Notes under the pieces: generated by a model
Databases searched by the model: none
What the model was told of the DNA's origin: nothing
Seen by the model: only the letters and a program-made list of their open reading frames with translations
Position numbers and translations under genes: made by a program
From: an uncultured Campylobacter sp.
Lineage (GTDB): Bacteria > Campylobacterota > Campylobacteria > Campylobacterales > Campylobacteraceae
Length of the DNA stretch: 63,073 nt
Assembly (NCBI RefSeq): GCF_938045405.1
Contig: NZ_CALIMW010000201.1
Coordinates: 1 to 63,073 of the forward strand
Reading direction: 5' to 3'
Shown here: positions 33,165-42,814 of the stretch, one piece after another
Numbering within the stretch: position 1 is the stretch's first letter
Layout: each line of letters opens with the position of its first letter

Positions 33165-34336
33165 TTTTCCTCTCCAAATTTTATGTAGTTAAAGATATTT
33201 ACGATGTTGACTAGCACTAAAATTATGCTTGCTGCTTGCAAGATCACCGCGGGCGTTAGCGCTCCAAGACCCGCGCACGCAAGCGCTAAGACGTTCGGCA
33301 CGCAGGCTGCGTAGGCGATTTTTTTGATTATCATATCCTCTAGCATAGGGATTTTGCGCTTGCCGACGAAGGGCGAGACGTAGTGGTACCAGATGAGAAA
33401 GGGCGCGATTTTATAAAGGTGCGCGACGATGAAGGCGAACAAAAAGCCGTATAGCAGCCAAAACGCCGCCGCATCCGCGCGACCTGCGAGCCAAAATGCC
33501 GCACTAAATCCCAAAGCCGCCAGCGAGATATAGACGTTTAAATTCCAATAATCTATCGCTTTTCGCACGCGCCTGGCTAGGATATAGATCGCCTGAGCCG
33601 CAAAGCTCGCAAGCGCGGCAAAGGCGATGAAAATTCCAAAATCTTTTAGTAAAAACGGCCCCGCGAGCAGATACAACGCCAGCGAAGCTTTTGCCAGTGC
33701 GAAGCTTAGATCGTGCGCCAGGCTAAACATCGGCAGCAGCACGCATGCAGCGCCTACGATGACGAAAAACACGAAGCCCAGCACGAAGTATATGTGATAG
33801 GATAAAATTTCTGAAAAATATACTCCGAAAATCTCCGCGCCGCTAAGCGCTAGCACGAGCGCGAAGCCAAGGCTGATCCCTACCGCTAAAAACACAGCCG
33901 AAATCGCAAGCGCAACGGCGGGGAAGCTCCATTTGGGCGTGCCGATGAAGCTTAGCGCGTAGCAGATCGTAAAATAAAATAGACTAAGCAGCAAAACGGC
34001 GCCGCCTGCGTGCATCAAAGGGATGCTTGAAAGCAGCAATCCCGCGCTTAGCAGCGCCACGCCCGCAGCGTAGACGAGGAGGTTTAAAAATGCAAATTTG
34101 ACGGTAAAAAATTCCTTTTGGATGATGACGGAGGTGAGCTGATAGAGCGCTCCGATGATTATGCTGATTACGAAACCCAGCAAAAATACGTGAAAAAAGC
34201 TCGCCGTCTGCGGCGCCTGAATCGCGCTGAAATCGGCCTTTAAAAAGCTCGCCGCGCTTAGAAGCAAAAAGATAAAGCCGCAGATGAAATAGCCGCCTAC
34301 GATGCGAAACGGCGGCGAAAAGGTCGTGATATTCAT
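33161..34336 (-). CDS. Twelve-span membrane protein, haem-copper-oxidase-like or NnrS-like
   Basis: 391 residues, about 12 membrane spans. His-containing segments FFHVFLLGFVISIIIGALYQ, SYHIYFVLGF ... LLPMFSLAH, and AHLYKIAPFLIWYHYVSPFVGKRKIPML recall the His-rich helices of oxidase subunit I-like and NnrS-like proteins, suggesting haem or metal binding. I cannot assign a family firmly. Its neighbours on both sides, a DUF2249 protein and a DUF59 protein, are often found near nitric-oxide-related genes in other bacteria. Confidence 0.6.
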   Translation of the reverse strand: MNITTFSPPFRIVGGYFICGFIFLLLSAASFLKADFSAIQAPQTASFFHVFLLGFVISIIIGALYQLTSVIIQKEFFTVKFAFLNLLVYAAGVALLSAGLLLSSIPLMHAGGAVLLLSLFYFTICYALSFIGTPKWSFPAVALAISAVFLAVGISLGFALVLALSGAEIFGVYFSEILSYHIYFVLGFVFFVIVGAACVLLPMFSLAHDLSFALAKASLALYLLAGPFLLKDFGIFIAFAALASFAAQAIYILARRVRKAIDYWNLNVYISLAALGFSAAFWLAGRADAAAFWLLYGFLFAFIVAHLYKIAPFLIWYHYVSPFVGKRKIPMLEDMIIKKIAYAACVPNVLALACAGLGALTPAVILQAASIILVLVNIVNIFNYIKFGEEK

Positions 34337-34353
34337 CTAAATTTTAAAGCCCT

Positions 34354-34698
34354 TTAGCCGTGGCACTTCGCATCGGTGTCGAAGCCCTCATTGACCGCGC
34401 CGGGCTTTAGACTGATGGTGAGCTTGACCGCGTCGCCGTCTAGATCCTCGCGGGCAATGTCAAATTTAGACTCGATCTTCGGAATCAGCCCCATCGGAAA
34501 TTTATGATTGACCATGACGACCTTTTTGGTTTCGTCTTTTACGAAATTTAACGCCACCAGCGCATTTACCATCGGCTCAGGCGGGACGCATTTGCGCGAA
34601 TCAAAGCCGATGTACTCCACGCCGCCCTGCGATTTTTTATAAAATTTCACCGTAGCGCCCGCCGCGTCGAACTCCTGCCAGTCTGTGAAAAAATCCAT
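34354..34698 (-). CDS. DUF2249-like protein
   Basis: 114 residues. FDSRKCVPPEPMVNALVALN near 32-51 fits the DUF2249 pattern LDxRGLxPPEPMxxxLEAL, followed by VNHKFPMGLIPKIESKFDIAREDLDGDAVKLTI in register with the rest of the domain. The fold is TusA-like; a second Cys lies in the C-terminal KCHG. First gene of a three-gene unit, 17 bases before the membrane-protein gene. Function of the family is unknown. Confidence 0.65.
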   Translation of the reverse strand: MDFFTDWQEFDAAGATVKFYKKSQGGVEYIGFDSRKCVPPEPMVNALVALNFVKDETKKVVMVNHKFPMGLIPKIESKFDIAREDLDGDAVKLTISLKPGAVNEGFDTDAKCHG

Positions 34699-34842
34699 AC
34701 TTAATCCTTTTTTAAAATTTTTCGCGATTATATAGCAAATTTTAAAATTTTGAAATGAGGCAGGTCAAGTCCTATTTGGAATTTGTAAATTTAGCCGAAT
34801 TTTAATACACTACGCGTTAAAATTCTAAATCCGAGGACCATT

Positions 34843-37659
34843 ATGCAGACCATCACGATCATCGATACGTTCGGCTTTTTTTTCAGGCTCTACTACGCTA
34901 TGAGCGGGCTTAAGACCAAAGACGGCAAACCCAGCGGCATGGTGAGCGGATTTGCGAGCTTCATCGCAAATCTTTCGAAGGAATTTAAGAGCGATTATAT
35001 AATTTTCGCTCTGGATAGCAAGGGCAAGACCTTCCGCTCAGATATCGACCCAAACTACAAAACCAACCGCCAAGCCCCGCCGCCCGCGCTTTTGCAGCAG
35101 CTGCCCGTCTGCATCGAGATGATCGAAAAGATGGGGCTTTACTCGCTCGGATGCGAAGGCTACGAGGCGGACGATCTCATCGCAAGCGTCGTTAAAAAGT
35201 ACGGCGCCACGCATAAAATCAACATCGTTACCTCCGATAAGGATCTGTACCAGCTAATCGGCGAAAACGTTAAAATTTACAGCCACGGCAAAAAGATGCT
35301 TTACGGAAGGGAGGAGTGCTTGCAGCGCTACGGCGTCTATCCCGAGCAGATCGTGGATTTTTTGGCGATCTGCGGCGACAGCGCCGATAATATCCCGGGC
35401 GTGCACGGTATCGGCGATAAGGGAGCGAAGAAGCTTTTAGACGAATGGGGCTCGCTCGATGAGATCTATTCAAATTTAGACCGCCTGCCGCAGAACAAAC
35501 AGCGCGAGTATCTGATAGAAGGGAGACAGAGCGCCTACATAAGCAAGCGCCTGGCTACGCTTTACGACGAGCTGGAAATCCCGCCTTTAGAGGATGCGAA
35601 ATTTCCGCAGCAAAATCCGCTTTTTAAAATCCGCGAAATTTTAAAAGACTACGCGCTAAATAGGCTTCTTTCGGCGCTAAACCTGCAGGAGCAAAACGGG
35701 CTTGATCTTTGGAGCGAGGGCAAAAGCGCGGGCACAAAAAGCTCCGTTTTGGGCGCGGGCGGGAAGGGTTCCGCCGCAGAGGCGTCTTGCGGCGGATCTA
35801 TCTTGGACGCTGCCGTAGGGGGGCTAGACGGGCAAAATTCTATCCCGGGTGGCTCCTCTTGCGGCGGACAAAATTCCGAGAGCGCTTTTAAAATGCCATT
35901 TGAGCCCATTTGTATCACCGATGCCGCGGAGCTTGTGAGGCTGTGTGAAGGCGTCAGCGCCGAGACCTTGGTGAGCTTTGATACCGAGACGACGAGCATC
36001 GACAGCAAAAGCGCCAAGATCGTAGGCTTTTCGTTTGCGTTTAACGAGGAGCGCGCCTATTACGTTCCGCTCGCGCACAGCTATTTGGGCGCTCCGGCTC
36101 AAATTTCTTCGGACGCGGCAAAGGCCGCGATCAGCTCGCTGTTTCGCGGTTATGTCGTGGGGCAAAATTTAAAATACGATTTTGAGATCGTGAAAAATAA
36201 TTTTAACATTGAGCCGCCTGCGCGCTTTGCCGATACGATGGTGCTAGCGTGGCTGCTCGATCCCGCAAACGCCGTGGGGATGGACTCTATCTCGCCGCGG
36301 TATCTGGGGTATGAGACTGTGCATTTCGGCGACGTCGTCAAAAAGGGCGAGACCTTCGCCTCCGTGGAGCTGGACGCCGCTACGATCTATGCGAGCGAGG
36401 ATGCGTGGGTGACGCTGAGGCTGTATTTTAAGCTCAAACAGCTGCTCGAACCCGCGCTTTTTAAGCTCGCACAGGAGCTTGAGTTTCCGTTCGTGCGGGT
36501 GCTTTGGCAGATGCAAAGATGCGGCATCAAGATCGACGCGGAGATGATAAAGCGCCTAATCGGGCGCAACGAAAAGTCCCTGCGAGCGCTCACGGATGAA
36601 ATTTATGAGCTTTGCGGCGAGCAGTTTAATATAAACTCTCCCGCTCAGCTCGGCGCCGTACTTTTCGAGCGGTTAGGACTTCCTGCGGCGAAGCGCACCA
36701 AGACGGGCTATAGCACCGATGAAAGCGTGCTGAAGGATCTTACGGCGCTGCATCCCGCGGTGGGTAAAATTTTAGACTACCGCGAGCTGTTTAAGCTGCA
36801 AAGCACCTACTGCGAGCCGCTGCTGCAGCTTGCCCTGGCCGATGCGCAAAACCGCGTCAGATCGAATTTCTTGCAGACCGGCACGGCTACCGGGCGGCTG
36901 GCGAGCAAAAATCCGAACCTGCAAAATATCCCCGCGCGCGGCACCTTTGCGAAGGACGTGCGGGACTGCTTCCTCGCGAGCGAGGGCTACTCGCTGATCT
37001 CGCTTGATTATTCGCAGATCGAGCTGCGCCTGCTCGCGCACTTTTCGCGCGATCCTGCGCTTTTGGCGGCGTTTAGGGCGGATGAGGACATTCACGCGCG
37101 CACGGCGATCAGCATCTTCGGCGACGCGCAGCCCGCGCACCGCACGATCGCAAAGAGCATAAATTTCGGCCTCATCTACGGCATGGGCGCGGGCAAGCTA
37201 AGCGACAGCCTAGGCATCGCGCGCGCCGAGGCGAAGGGCTATATCGAGCGCTATTTCGCGGCGTTTTCCACGATCAAGGAGTTTTTGCAAAGCATAAAAT
37301 CGGACGCGAAAGAAAGCGGCTACGTAAGCACGCTTTTTGGGCGCAGGCGCTACTTCGATTTCGCAAACGCGCGCAACAACATGGTCTATGCGAGCTACGA
37401 GCGCGAGGCGGTGAATACGAAATTTCAAGGCTCCGCCGCCGACATCATCAAAAAAGCGATGGTTGAGATTTCGCCGCTGCTAAACGATGAGGCGCGGCTG
37501 ATATTGCAGATCCACGACGAGCTGATCTTCGAGGTGCGGGACGATTTGGCGCAGAGCTTCGGCACGCGCGCGCAGGAGATAATGCAAAGTGCGGCGAGCC
37601 TGAACGTGCCCTTAAAGACGAGCCTAAACATCGCCAAGCGCTGGGGCGAGCTGAAGTAG
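34843..37659 (+). CDS. polA: DNA polymerase I
   Basis: 938 residues. The 5' nuclease domain covers 1-280 (GCEGYEADDLIASV, CGDSADNIPGVHGIGDKGA). The 3'-5' exonuclease domain begins near 375 and keeps the DxE residues in SFDTETTSID. The polymerase domain has DYSQIELRLLAHFSRD (motif A), the O-helix region KSINFGLIYGMGAG, and QIHDELIFEV (motif C). A Gly/Ser/Ala-rich linker of about 60 residues (289-347) lies between the first two domains and makes it longer than C. jejuni PolA. It is divergent from the DUF2249 gene. Confidence 0.96.
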   Translation: MQTITIIDTFGFFFRLYYAMSGLKTKDGKPSGMVSGFASFIANLSKEFKSDYIIFALDSKGKTFRSDIDPNYKTNRQAPPPALLQQLPVCIEMIEKMGLYSLGCEGYEADDLIASVVKKYGATHKINIVTSDKDLYQLIGENVKIYSHGKKMLYGREECLQRYGVYPEQIVDFLAICGDSADNIPGVHGIGDKGAKKLLDEWGSLDEIYSNLDRLPQNKQREYLIEGRQSAYISKRLATLYDELEIPPLEDAKFPQQNPLFKIREILKDYALNRLLSALNLQEQNGLDLWSEGKSAGTKSSVLGAGGKGSAAEASCGGSILDAAVGGLDGQNSIPGGSSCGGQNSESAFKMPFEPICITDAAELVRLCEGVSAETLVSFDTETTSIDSKSAKIVGFSFAFNEERAYYVPLAHSYLGAPAQISSDAAKAAISSLFRGYVVGQNLKYDFEIVKNNFNIEPPARFADTMVLAWLLDPANAVGMDSISPRYLGYETVHFGDVVKKGETFASVELDAATIYASEDAWVTLRLYFKLKQLLEPALFKLAQELEFPFVRVLWQMQRCGIKIDAEMIKRLIGRNEKSLRALTDEIYELCGEQFNINSPAQLGAVLFERLGLPAAKRTKTGYSTDESVLKDLTALHPAVGKILDYRELFKLQSTYCEPLLQLALADAQNRVRSNFLQTGTATGRLASKNPNLQNIPARGTFAKDVRDCFLASEGYSLISLDYSQIELRLLAHFSRDPALLAAFRADEDIHARTAISIFGDAQPAHRTIAKSINFGLIYGMGAGKLSDSLGIARAEAKGYIERYFAAFSTIKEFLQSIKSDAKESGYVSTLFGRRRYFDFANARNNMVYASYEREAVNTKFQGSAADIIKKAMVEISPLLNDEARLILQIHDELIFEVRDDLAQSFGTRAQEIMQSAASLNVPLKTSLNIAKRWGELK

Positions 37660-38296
37660 CTCCGCTAAATTTAAAACGCGGCTAAAATTTTAAGCGGAAT
37701 TTAAACGGCGTGCAGAATTTTAAATTTTGAGCGAGTGCAGAGCCTAAATTTGCCCGTTTGATAAATTAATCGCGTCGAATTTAGATCGAGTAGCTACGAG
37801 CGGTTGGCGCGGCGCGGCACAGATCCGCCGCCGTCTTTAAAATTTTGATTAAATTTAAGCTCTCCACTCGGCAATATCAAACGGCGGTTAGATAGATTTA
37901 TCCGAATTAAATTTAAACTATGCGTTTTAGCAAGAGGTCTGGGTAAATCTTGCCGTGCGTATAAATTAAAATTTCATTTCAATGCCGTAGTGGCGGAATT
38001 TTTAAATTTAAATTTTACGAAAAGCCGCGCGCTTCGTAAAATTTAACGAGTGAAAATCCATACAAAATTTAGCCCGCAAGAAAATGGACATGGGTTTTGC
38101 AAAAAGCAATTTTTGTAAGATGAAATGATCGGCGAGTCTTTTTAAACCGGCGGCTCGTAAAGATGAGCGCCCTTATAGACCCATGAGCGAAGCTATAAGG
38201 ATTTCGGACTAAATTTTGGCATGAATTCTGCGCGCCCGCGCAAATTTTTACAAGCCTGCATAAAAATTCCGCGAGCTTGCGCAAATTTCGCGCCGC
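37660..38296. other. Intergenic region between polA and the trans-sulfuration gene
   Basis: About 640 bases, rich in AAATTT-type words and stops. A 71-residue minus frame (38069-38284) lacks a ribosome site and family features and is not accepted. No RNA gene is seen. Confidence 0.6.
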
Positions 38297-39433
38297 CTAT
38301 TTTTTAGATTTTTCTAGCGCGGCGGCAAGGTCTGCTATGAGATCGTCCGCGTTTTCGATGCCTATGGCTAGGCGCAGCAAATTTTGACTGATGCCGATGC
38401 GCTCTTGCAGCTCGCGCGGATAGCTCTCGTGCGTCATCGATGCAGGATGGCATATCAGGCTCTCTACGCCGCCCAGGCTCACGGCTAGATCGAATAGCTC
38501 AAGGCTGCGCGCAAAGGTTTTATAGTCGTATTGCGGCTTAAGCACCAGTGAGATGACCGCTCCGATACCGCTAGCTTGGCGATTTTGTATCTCTTTTTCG
38601 TTAGCCGAATGCGAGCCCGCGAAATTTACCGCCTCTACCGCAGGATTGCTGCGTAAAAATTCTATTATCTTTAGCGTATTTTCGCTCTGGCGGTCGAAGC
38701 GCACGCTTAGCGTTTTAAGTCCGCGTATTAGCGAATACGCGTCGGTAGGCGATAGCGTCGCGCCCAGAGTGTTTTTCATAAACTGAATTCTTGCGGCAAG
38801 CTCATCGTCGTTCGTCGTAACGATGCCGGCGATCAGATCGGCATGCCCGCCTATGTATTTGGTCGCGCTATAAACCACGACGTCTGCGCCGTGCTCTAGC
38901 GGGCGCTGATAATATGGGGTCAAAAAGGTATTATCCATAACCACAAGCGCGCCGTTTTTGTGCGCGAGCTCGCTGATGCGCTCAATGTCGGTTACGCGCA
39001 AAAGCGGATTTGATGGTGTTTCGATGAAGACCATTTTAACGTCGCTTGGAATTTCGGTGATCAAATTTAGATCGTCCACCAAGTCGTAATTTATCCCTTG
39101 ATTTTTAAAAATCCCGCTTACGTAGCGATAGGTACCTCCATAGACGTTGTTATTTAACAGCACGCGATCGCCGCTTTTAAGCAGCGCAAATGCAGCGCTC
39201 GTAGCCGCCATGCCCGAAGCTAGCGCGAAGGCGTATTTGCTGCCTTCAAATTTTGCGAAAAGTTCCTCAAAGGCGTTGCGCGTAGGATTTGCGCCGCGCG
39301 AATAAGCGTATTTGCCGAAATCATCCAGGCTTTCTTGCACGAAGGTGCTGGCTAGATATATCGGCGGAATGACCGCGTTGTGGGGGTTAGACTTAGCCTC
39401 TATGCCCTTTACGATTAGGGTATCTATTTTCAT
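38297..39433 (-). CDS. Cystathionine gamma-synthase/lyase family PLP enzyme
   Basis: 378 residues, Cys/Met metabolism PLP family. The N-terminal AYSRGANPTRNAFEE and ALASGMAATSAAFALL are typical, the PLP lysine is in VYSATKYIGGHAD, and RLAIGIENADDLIADL is the usual C-terminal box. Activity could be synthase, beta-lyase or gamma-lyase, which the sequence does not settle. Coupling to a cystine-type ABC transporter (25 bases downstream of its ATPase) favours sulfur amino acid use. AAGGAGAAAAG precedes the start. Confidence 0.88.
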   Translation of the reverse strand: MKIDTLIVKGIEAKSNPHNAVIPPIYLASTFVQESLDDFGKYAYSRGANPTRNAFEELFAKFEGSKYAFALASGMAATSAAFALLKSGDRVLLNNNVYGGTYRYVSGIFKNQGINYDLVDDLNLITEIPSDVKMVFIETPSNPLLRVTDIERISELAHKNGALVVMDNTFLTPYYQRPLEHGADVVVYSATKYIGGHADLIAGIVTTNDDELAARIQFMKNTLGATLSPTDAYSLIRGLKTLSVRFDRQSENTLKIIEFLRSNPAVEAVNFAGSHSANEKEIQNRQASGIGAVISLVLKPQYDYKTFARSLELFDLAVSLGGVESLICHPASMTHESYPRELQERIGISQNLLRLAIGIENADDLIADLAAALEKSKK

Positions 39434-39458
39434 CTTTTCTCCTTGAAATTTAATGGAT

Positions 39459-40193
39459 TTAAAAGCTCATCGCTCCGATAAATTTAGCTATGCGCTCGTC
39501 GTTGCTGCCAAAGAATTCCTCTGCGTCGCCGTCGAATGCGATAACTCCGCCGTCTAAGAATAAAATTCTATCTGCGATCTTGCGTGCAAAGCCCATATTG
39601 TGCGTGACGATTATGAGCGAGCGATCCTCTGCGGCAAGCTCTGCGATAGTCTTTAGCACCTGCGCCTCAAGCTCGGGATCAAGCGCGCTCGTAGGCTCAT
39701 CCAGCAGCAAAAACTCAGGCTGCATCGCAAGCGCCCGCGCGATCGCCACGCGCTGGCTCTGACCGCCGGAGAGGCGAGCCGGATACGCGCCAGCTTTATC
39801 CGCCATACCGACCTTTTTTAGCAGCGCCATTGCATTTGCCTCGGCAAGCTCGCGTGGCTGCTTTAGCACGTGTACGGGTGCTTCTATGACATTTTGCAAG
39901 ACATTGAGGTGCGGAAAGAGATTGAAGCTTTGAAAAACCATGCCCGTATGCGCGCGGAATGGATGATATTCGCTTGTTTTATGCGGAGCGTCGAAATTTA
40001 TCTTAAACTCGCCTAGCTGTAGCTCGCCGCCGCTTGGAATTTCGAGCAGATTTATGCAGCGCAGCATCGTAGATTTGCCAGAGCCAGAGCTTCCTAAAAT
40101 CACTGTTGTTTGCCCGTCGCGAAATTCTAAGCTTAGCCCATTTAGCACGACGTGATCGCCAAAGCACTTAGTTAAGTTCGTAAATTTTATCAT
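39459..40193 (-). CDS. Polar amino acid ABC transporter ATPase
   Basis: 244 residues. Walker A is GSSGSGKST, the Q-loop region is GMVFQSFNLFPH, signature LSGGQSQRVAIARALA, and Walker B LLLDEPTSALDPE. The start is placed at ATG 40193, where TGATG overlaps the permease stop by one base and the protein begins MIKFTNLTKCFG; a longer reading to 40253 would add 20 residues unlike the family. It belongs to the GlnQ/TcyC-type group. Confidence 0.93.
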   Translation of the reverse strand: MIKFTNLTKCFGDHVVLNGLSLEFRDGQTTVILGSSGSGKSTMLRCINLLEIPSGGELQLGEFKINFDAPHKTSEYHPFRAHTGMVFQSFNLFPHLNVLQNVIEAPVHVLKQPRELAEANAMALLKKVGMADKAGAYPARLSGGQSQRVAIARALAMQPEFLLLDEPTSALDPELEAQVLKTIAELAAEDRSLIIVTHNMGFARKIADRILFLDGGVIAFDGDAEEFFGSNDERIAKFIGAMSF

Positions 40194-40861
40194 CACACAA
40201 ACCTTGAAAATCGTCGCTCTAGCTTGGATTGTAAGAACGTAAGAAGGGTGCAAACTGCTAGATAAAATAGCGCCGCCAGTACGTATAACGTAAGCGGATC
40301 GAATGCCCGCGCAGCGATACGTTGAGCGACCATAAACATATCGACCATCGTAATCGAGGCTACGAGCGAAGTGTCTTTAAGCGTAGAGATAAATATATTT
40401 GATAGCGGCGGCAGCGATATGCGCGCTGCTTGCGGAGCGATAATGCGGCGCAGAATTTGAGCGTAGCTCATGCCTAGCGAGGTAGCCGCCTCCCATTGTC
40501 CCTTTGGCACCGATAGGATCGCAGCTCGCACCGCCTCTGAAGCGTAAGCGCCGATATTTAGGCTAAAGGTAATGATCGCAGCAGCCCAAACATCAAGCGT
40601 AATCCCGATGATTGGAAGCCCGAAATAGACGATAAAAAGCTGCACCAAAAGCGGAGTGCCGCGAAAAATCCAAATATAAATTTCGCTTAGCTGCTTTAAA
40701 ATTTTAAAATTTGCGATGCGTGCGACCGCCGTCAGCACCGCAAGCACGAGCCCGAGCAGAAATGAGATTATCGTAAGCGGGATCGTAACTTGCAGCAGGG
40801 CTAGCGCCATCGGCTCTAGCGAGCTACTAACAAGCTCTAGAATTCTGCTTGTTTCGTTCAT
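40193..40861 (-). CDS. Polar amino acid ABC transporter permease
   Basis: 222 residues, about five membrane spans, HisM/GlnP type. The coupling segment is GQWEAATSLGMSYAQILRRIIAPQAARI, the EAA loop that contacts the ATPase. FRGTPLLVQLFIVYFGLP near 67-84 is also typical. The start overlaps the first binding-protein stop by 4 bases. Only one permease is present, so it must homodimerise. Confidence 0.93.
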   Translation of the reverse strand: MNETSRILELVSSSLEPMALALLQVTIPLTIISFLLGLVLAVLTAVARIANFKILKQLSEIYIWIFRGTPLLVQLFIVYFGLPIIGITLDVWAAAIITFSLNIGAYASEAVRAAILSVPKGQWEAATSLGMSYAQILRRIIAPQAARISLPPLSNIFISTLKDTSLVASITMVDMFMVAQRIAARAFDPLTLYVLAALFYLAVCTLLTFLQSKLERRFSRFV

Positions 40862-41607
40862 TCACTCACATCTTTGCCGAAATATTTAAGCGAAATTTCT
40901 TTTAGCTTGCCTTCGGCTTTGAGTTCGTTTAAGGCTTTGCTGATTTGATCTGCGAGCTCTTTATTGCCCTTCTGCACGATTGCAGCGCTATAATCGACAT
41001 CTTTTAGCTTTGCAGCGATTTTAATCGGAGCGTCCGGGCGTTGTTTTAAAAAGTCGTAAAATACGGTATTGTCGCGCACGACGGTATCTACGCGGCGAGC
41101 GATCAGCAGCTCCATACTTTTAGCGAAACTATCTACAGTTACGTTTTGCGCGCCGTATTTTTTAGCGACTTGCGCCCAGTTGCTGGTAGCGGAGTCTGCA
41201 TTTTTCTTGCCTTTTAAATCCTCGAAGCTTTTAATGTCGTTGTTATCTTTATGCACGATGATAGCTCCGTAAACGACGGTGTAGGGCACAGAATACTCAT
41301 ATTTTTTCTTGCGCTCGTCGGTAATGCTTACTTGATTAAACACAGCGTCTGCCTTGCCTGCATCAAATGCTGCAAGCATCGCATCCCAAGGCGCGGTTAG
41401 AAATTCTATTTTTAGACCAAGCTTTTCGGCGACTGCGCGCGCAACATCTACGTCGTATCCTACGAGCTCATTTTTGTCGTTATAATACGAAAATGGCGAA
41501 AAGGTGCCTTCCGTAGCCACTTTAAGCACGCCTTCGCGTAGTGTTTTAGAGTTTGCGCCGCATATTAAAAGCGCGCACGCAAGCAAAGTTTTTATTAAAT
41601 TTTTCAT
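40858..41607 (-). CDS. Amino acid (probably cystine) binding protein 1
   Basis: 249 residues with a Sec signal (cleavage near residue 20). Type II periplasmic fold of the bacterial SBP_3 family: ATEGTFSPFSYYNDKNELVG, LTAPWDAMLAAFDAGKAD, FNQVSITDERKKKY, and a conserved SATSNWA. The ATEGTFSPFSYY and APWDAML patterns resemble cystine-binding FliY/TcyA. Immediately upstream of its permease, 4-base overlap. Substrate is inferred from resemblance and the trans-sulfuration gene. Confidence 0.88.
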   Translation of the reverse strand: MKNLIKTLLACALLICGANSKTLREGVLKVATEGTFSPFSYYNDKNELVGYDVDVARAVAEKLGLKIEFLTAPWDAMLAAFDAGKADAVFNQVSITDERKKKYEYSVPYTVVYGAIIVHKDNNDIKSFEDLKGKKNADSATSNWAQVAKKYGAQNVTVDSFAKSMELLIARRVDTVVRDNTVFYDFLKQRPDAPIKIAAKLKDVDYSAAIVQKGNKELADQISKALNELKAEGKLKEISLKYFGKDVSE

Positions 41608-41700
41608 AATTCCTCCAAAATTTTATGAGCGAAATTTAAAATGCAAAATTCCGCTCAGCTAAGTTTAAAATTCCACGCTTCAACTAAGCGGTCGTAGAAT

Positions 41701-42444
41701 TTATTCCGTAATGTCTTTGCCAAAATATTTAAGTGAAATTTCTTTCAGCACGCCTTTTTGTTTTAGCGATTTTAGTGCGGAATTTATCTGTGCCGTCAGC
41801 TCGTCGTCCTTTTTAAGCAGCACGGCGGAATAGATCGGCTCATTGCCTTGAGCTGCGATCTTTAGCGGGGCGTTCGGGCGCTGCTTCATATAGTCGAAAA
41901 ATGTGATGTTATCGTTGATCGTAGCGTCTGCGCGACGAGCTATGATGAGCTCCACGCCCTTGCTAAATCCGTCTGCCGTAACGATCTCGGCGCCGTAGCT
42001 GCGCGCCATGTCAGCCCAGTTACTGGTAGCGGAGTGGACGCTTTTTTTGCCTTTAAGATCCGCAAAACTCTTAATCTCCTCGTTATCAGCTCGCACTACT
42101 AGCGCAGCATAAGCCACGGTATAAGGCTCGCTGAAATTATATTTTTTCTTACGCTCCTGCGTGATGCTTACTTGATTCATCGCTATGTCCGCTTTGCCTG
42201 CGTCAAATGCCGCGAGCATCGCATCCCACGGCGCGGTTAAAAATTCCGCCTTTAGCCCTAGCTCTTTTGCTAGTGCGCGAGCGATATCGACATCAAAGCC
42301 GGTAAGATTATTTTTCTCATCATAGAAAGAATACGGCGAGTAAGTCCCCTCTGTGGCTATTACGAGCGTGCCCTCTTTGAGCGTCTTAGCGCCTAAGGTA
42401 GCGGTGATCAGCGCTGTTGCGAGCAGGGCTTTAAATATTTTCAT
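41701..42444 (-). CDS. Amino acid binding protein 2 (tandem paralogue)
   Basis: 247 residues with a Sec signal. It is a clear paralogue of the next gene: ATEGTYSPYSFYDEKN, LTAPWDAMLAAFDAGKAD, MNQVSITQERKKKY, SATSNWADMA, ELIARR, and the common C terminus LKEISLKYFGKD. Both contain ligand-contact residues in the same places, with differences (for example INDNITFFDYM against VRDNTVFYDFL), so they may recognise related substrates. AAGGAGATG precedes the start. It is the first gene of the unit. Confidence 0.9.
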   Translation of the reverse strand: MKIFKALLATALITATLGAKTLKEGTLVIATEGTYSPYSFYDEKNNLTGFDVDIARALAKELGLKAEFLTAPWDAMLAAFDAGKADIAMNQVSITQERKKKYNFSEPYTVAYAALVVRADNEEIKSFADLKGKKSVHSATSNWADMARSYGAEIVTADGFSKGVELIIARRADATINDNITFFDYMKQRPNAPLKIAAQGNEPIYSAVLLKKDDELTAQINSALKSLKQKGVLKEISLKYFGKDITE

Positions 42445-42663
42445 TACATCTCCTTGAAATTTAGCTATCGCTCGCGCTGCGAGCAGATGCGCGATTATAT
42501 CGTGCGGAATATATAATTTTTATTAAAAATTCTAAATTTTAGTAAGACGTGATACAAAATTTCGCCTGCATGACAAAACTTTAGCTCATATATTTTTAAA
42601 ATTTTGACAGAGGTGATTTATAAAATTTTAAGTTTATTAGGTAAAAGTATCGCAGACCAAATT

Positions 42664-42777
42664 CAGCCTGCGATATAAGATAAAATTTGCAAGTATTTCG
42701 AGGCGATTTTTTGAGTTAGAAGCTAAATTTTGCGCAAGCTAGACTTCTGCTTGCAGTTGCGAGCGCAAGAGAAGCAA
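42664..42777. repeat. Dispersed repeat, copy 1
   Basis: Contains a 27-base run (42685-42711) identical to 47212-47238, in the same orientation. CTTCTGCTTGCAGTTGCGAG near 42744 matches copy 2 in the opposite orientation (near 47254), and ATTCAGCCTGCGAT (42661-42674) matches it in the opposite orientation near 47159. So this is a mosaic of direct and inverted words shared by two intergenic spots. Confidence 0.75.
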
Positions 42778-42786
42778 AATTTCTCT

Positions 42787-42814
42787 CAAAAGCGCTCGCA
42801 AGATGAGCCTTTTG
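42787..42814 (-). terminator. Hairpin terminator after proA
   Basis: CAAAAG-c-GCTC pairs with GAGC-CTTTTG across a 7-base loop. On the minus strand it lies 15 bases after the proA stop (42829). The T-run is contained in the stem rather than downstream, so confidence is moderate. Confidence 0.5.

Noticed and set aside
33161..34336. True cytochrome c oxidase subunit I
   Set aside because: Only 391 residues and lacks a clear copper-His set; named only as resembling that family.
38069..38284. 71-residue minus frame between polA and the PLP gene
   Set aside because: No ribosome site, odd composition, and no family resemblance.
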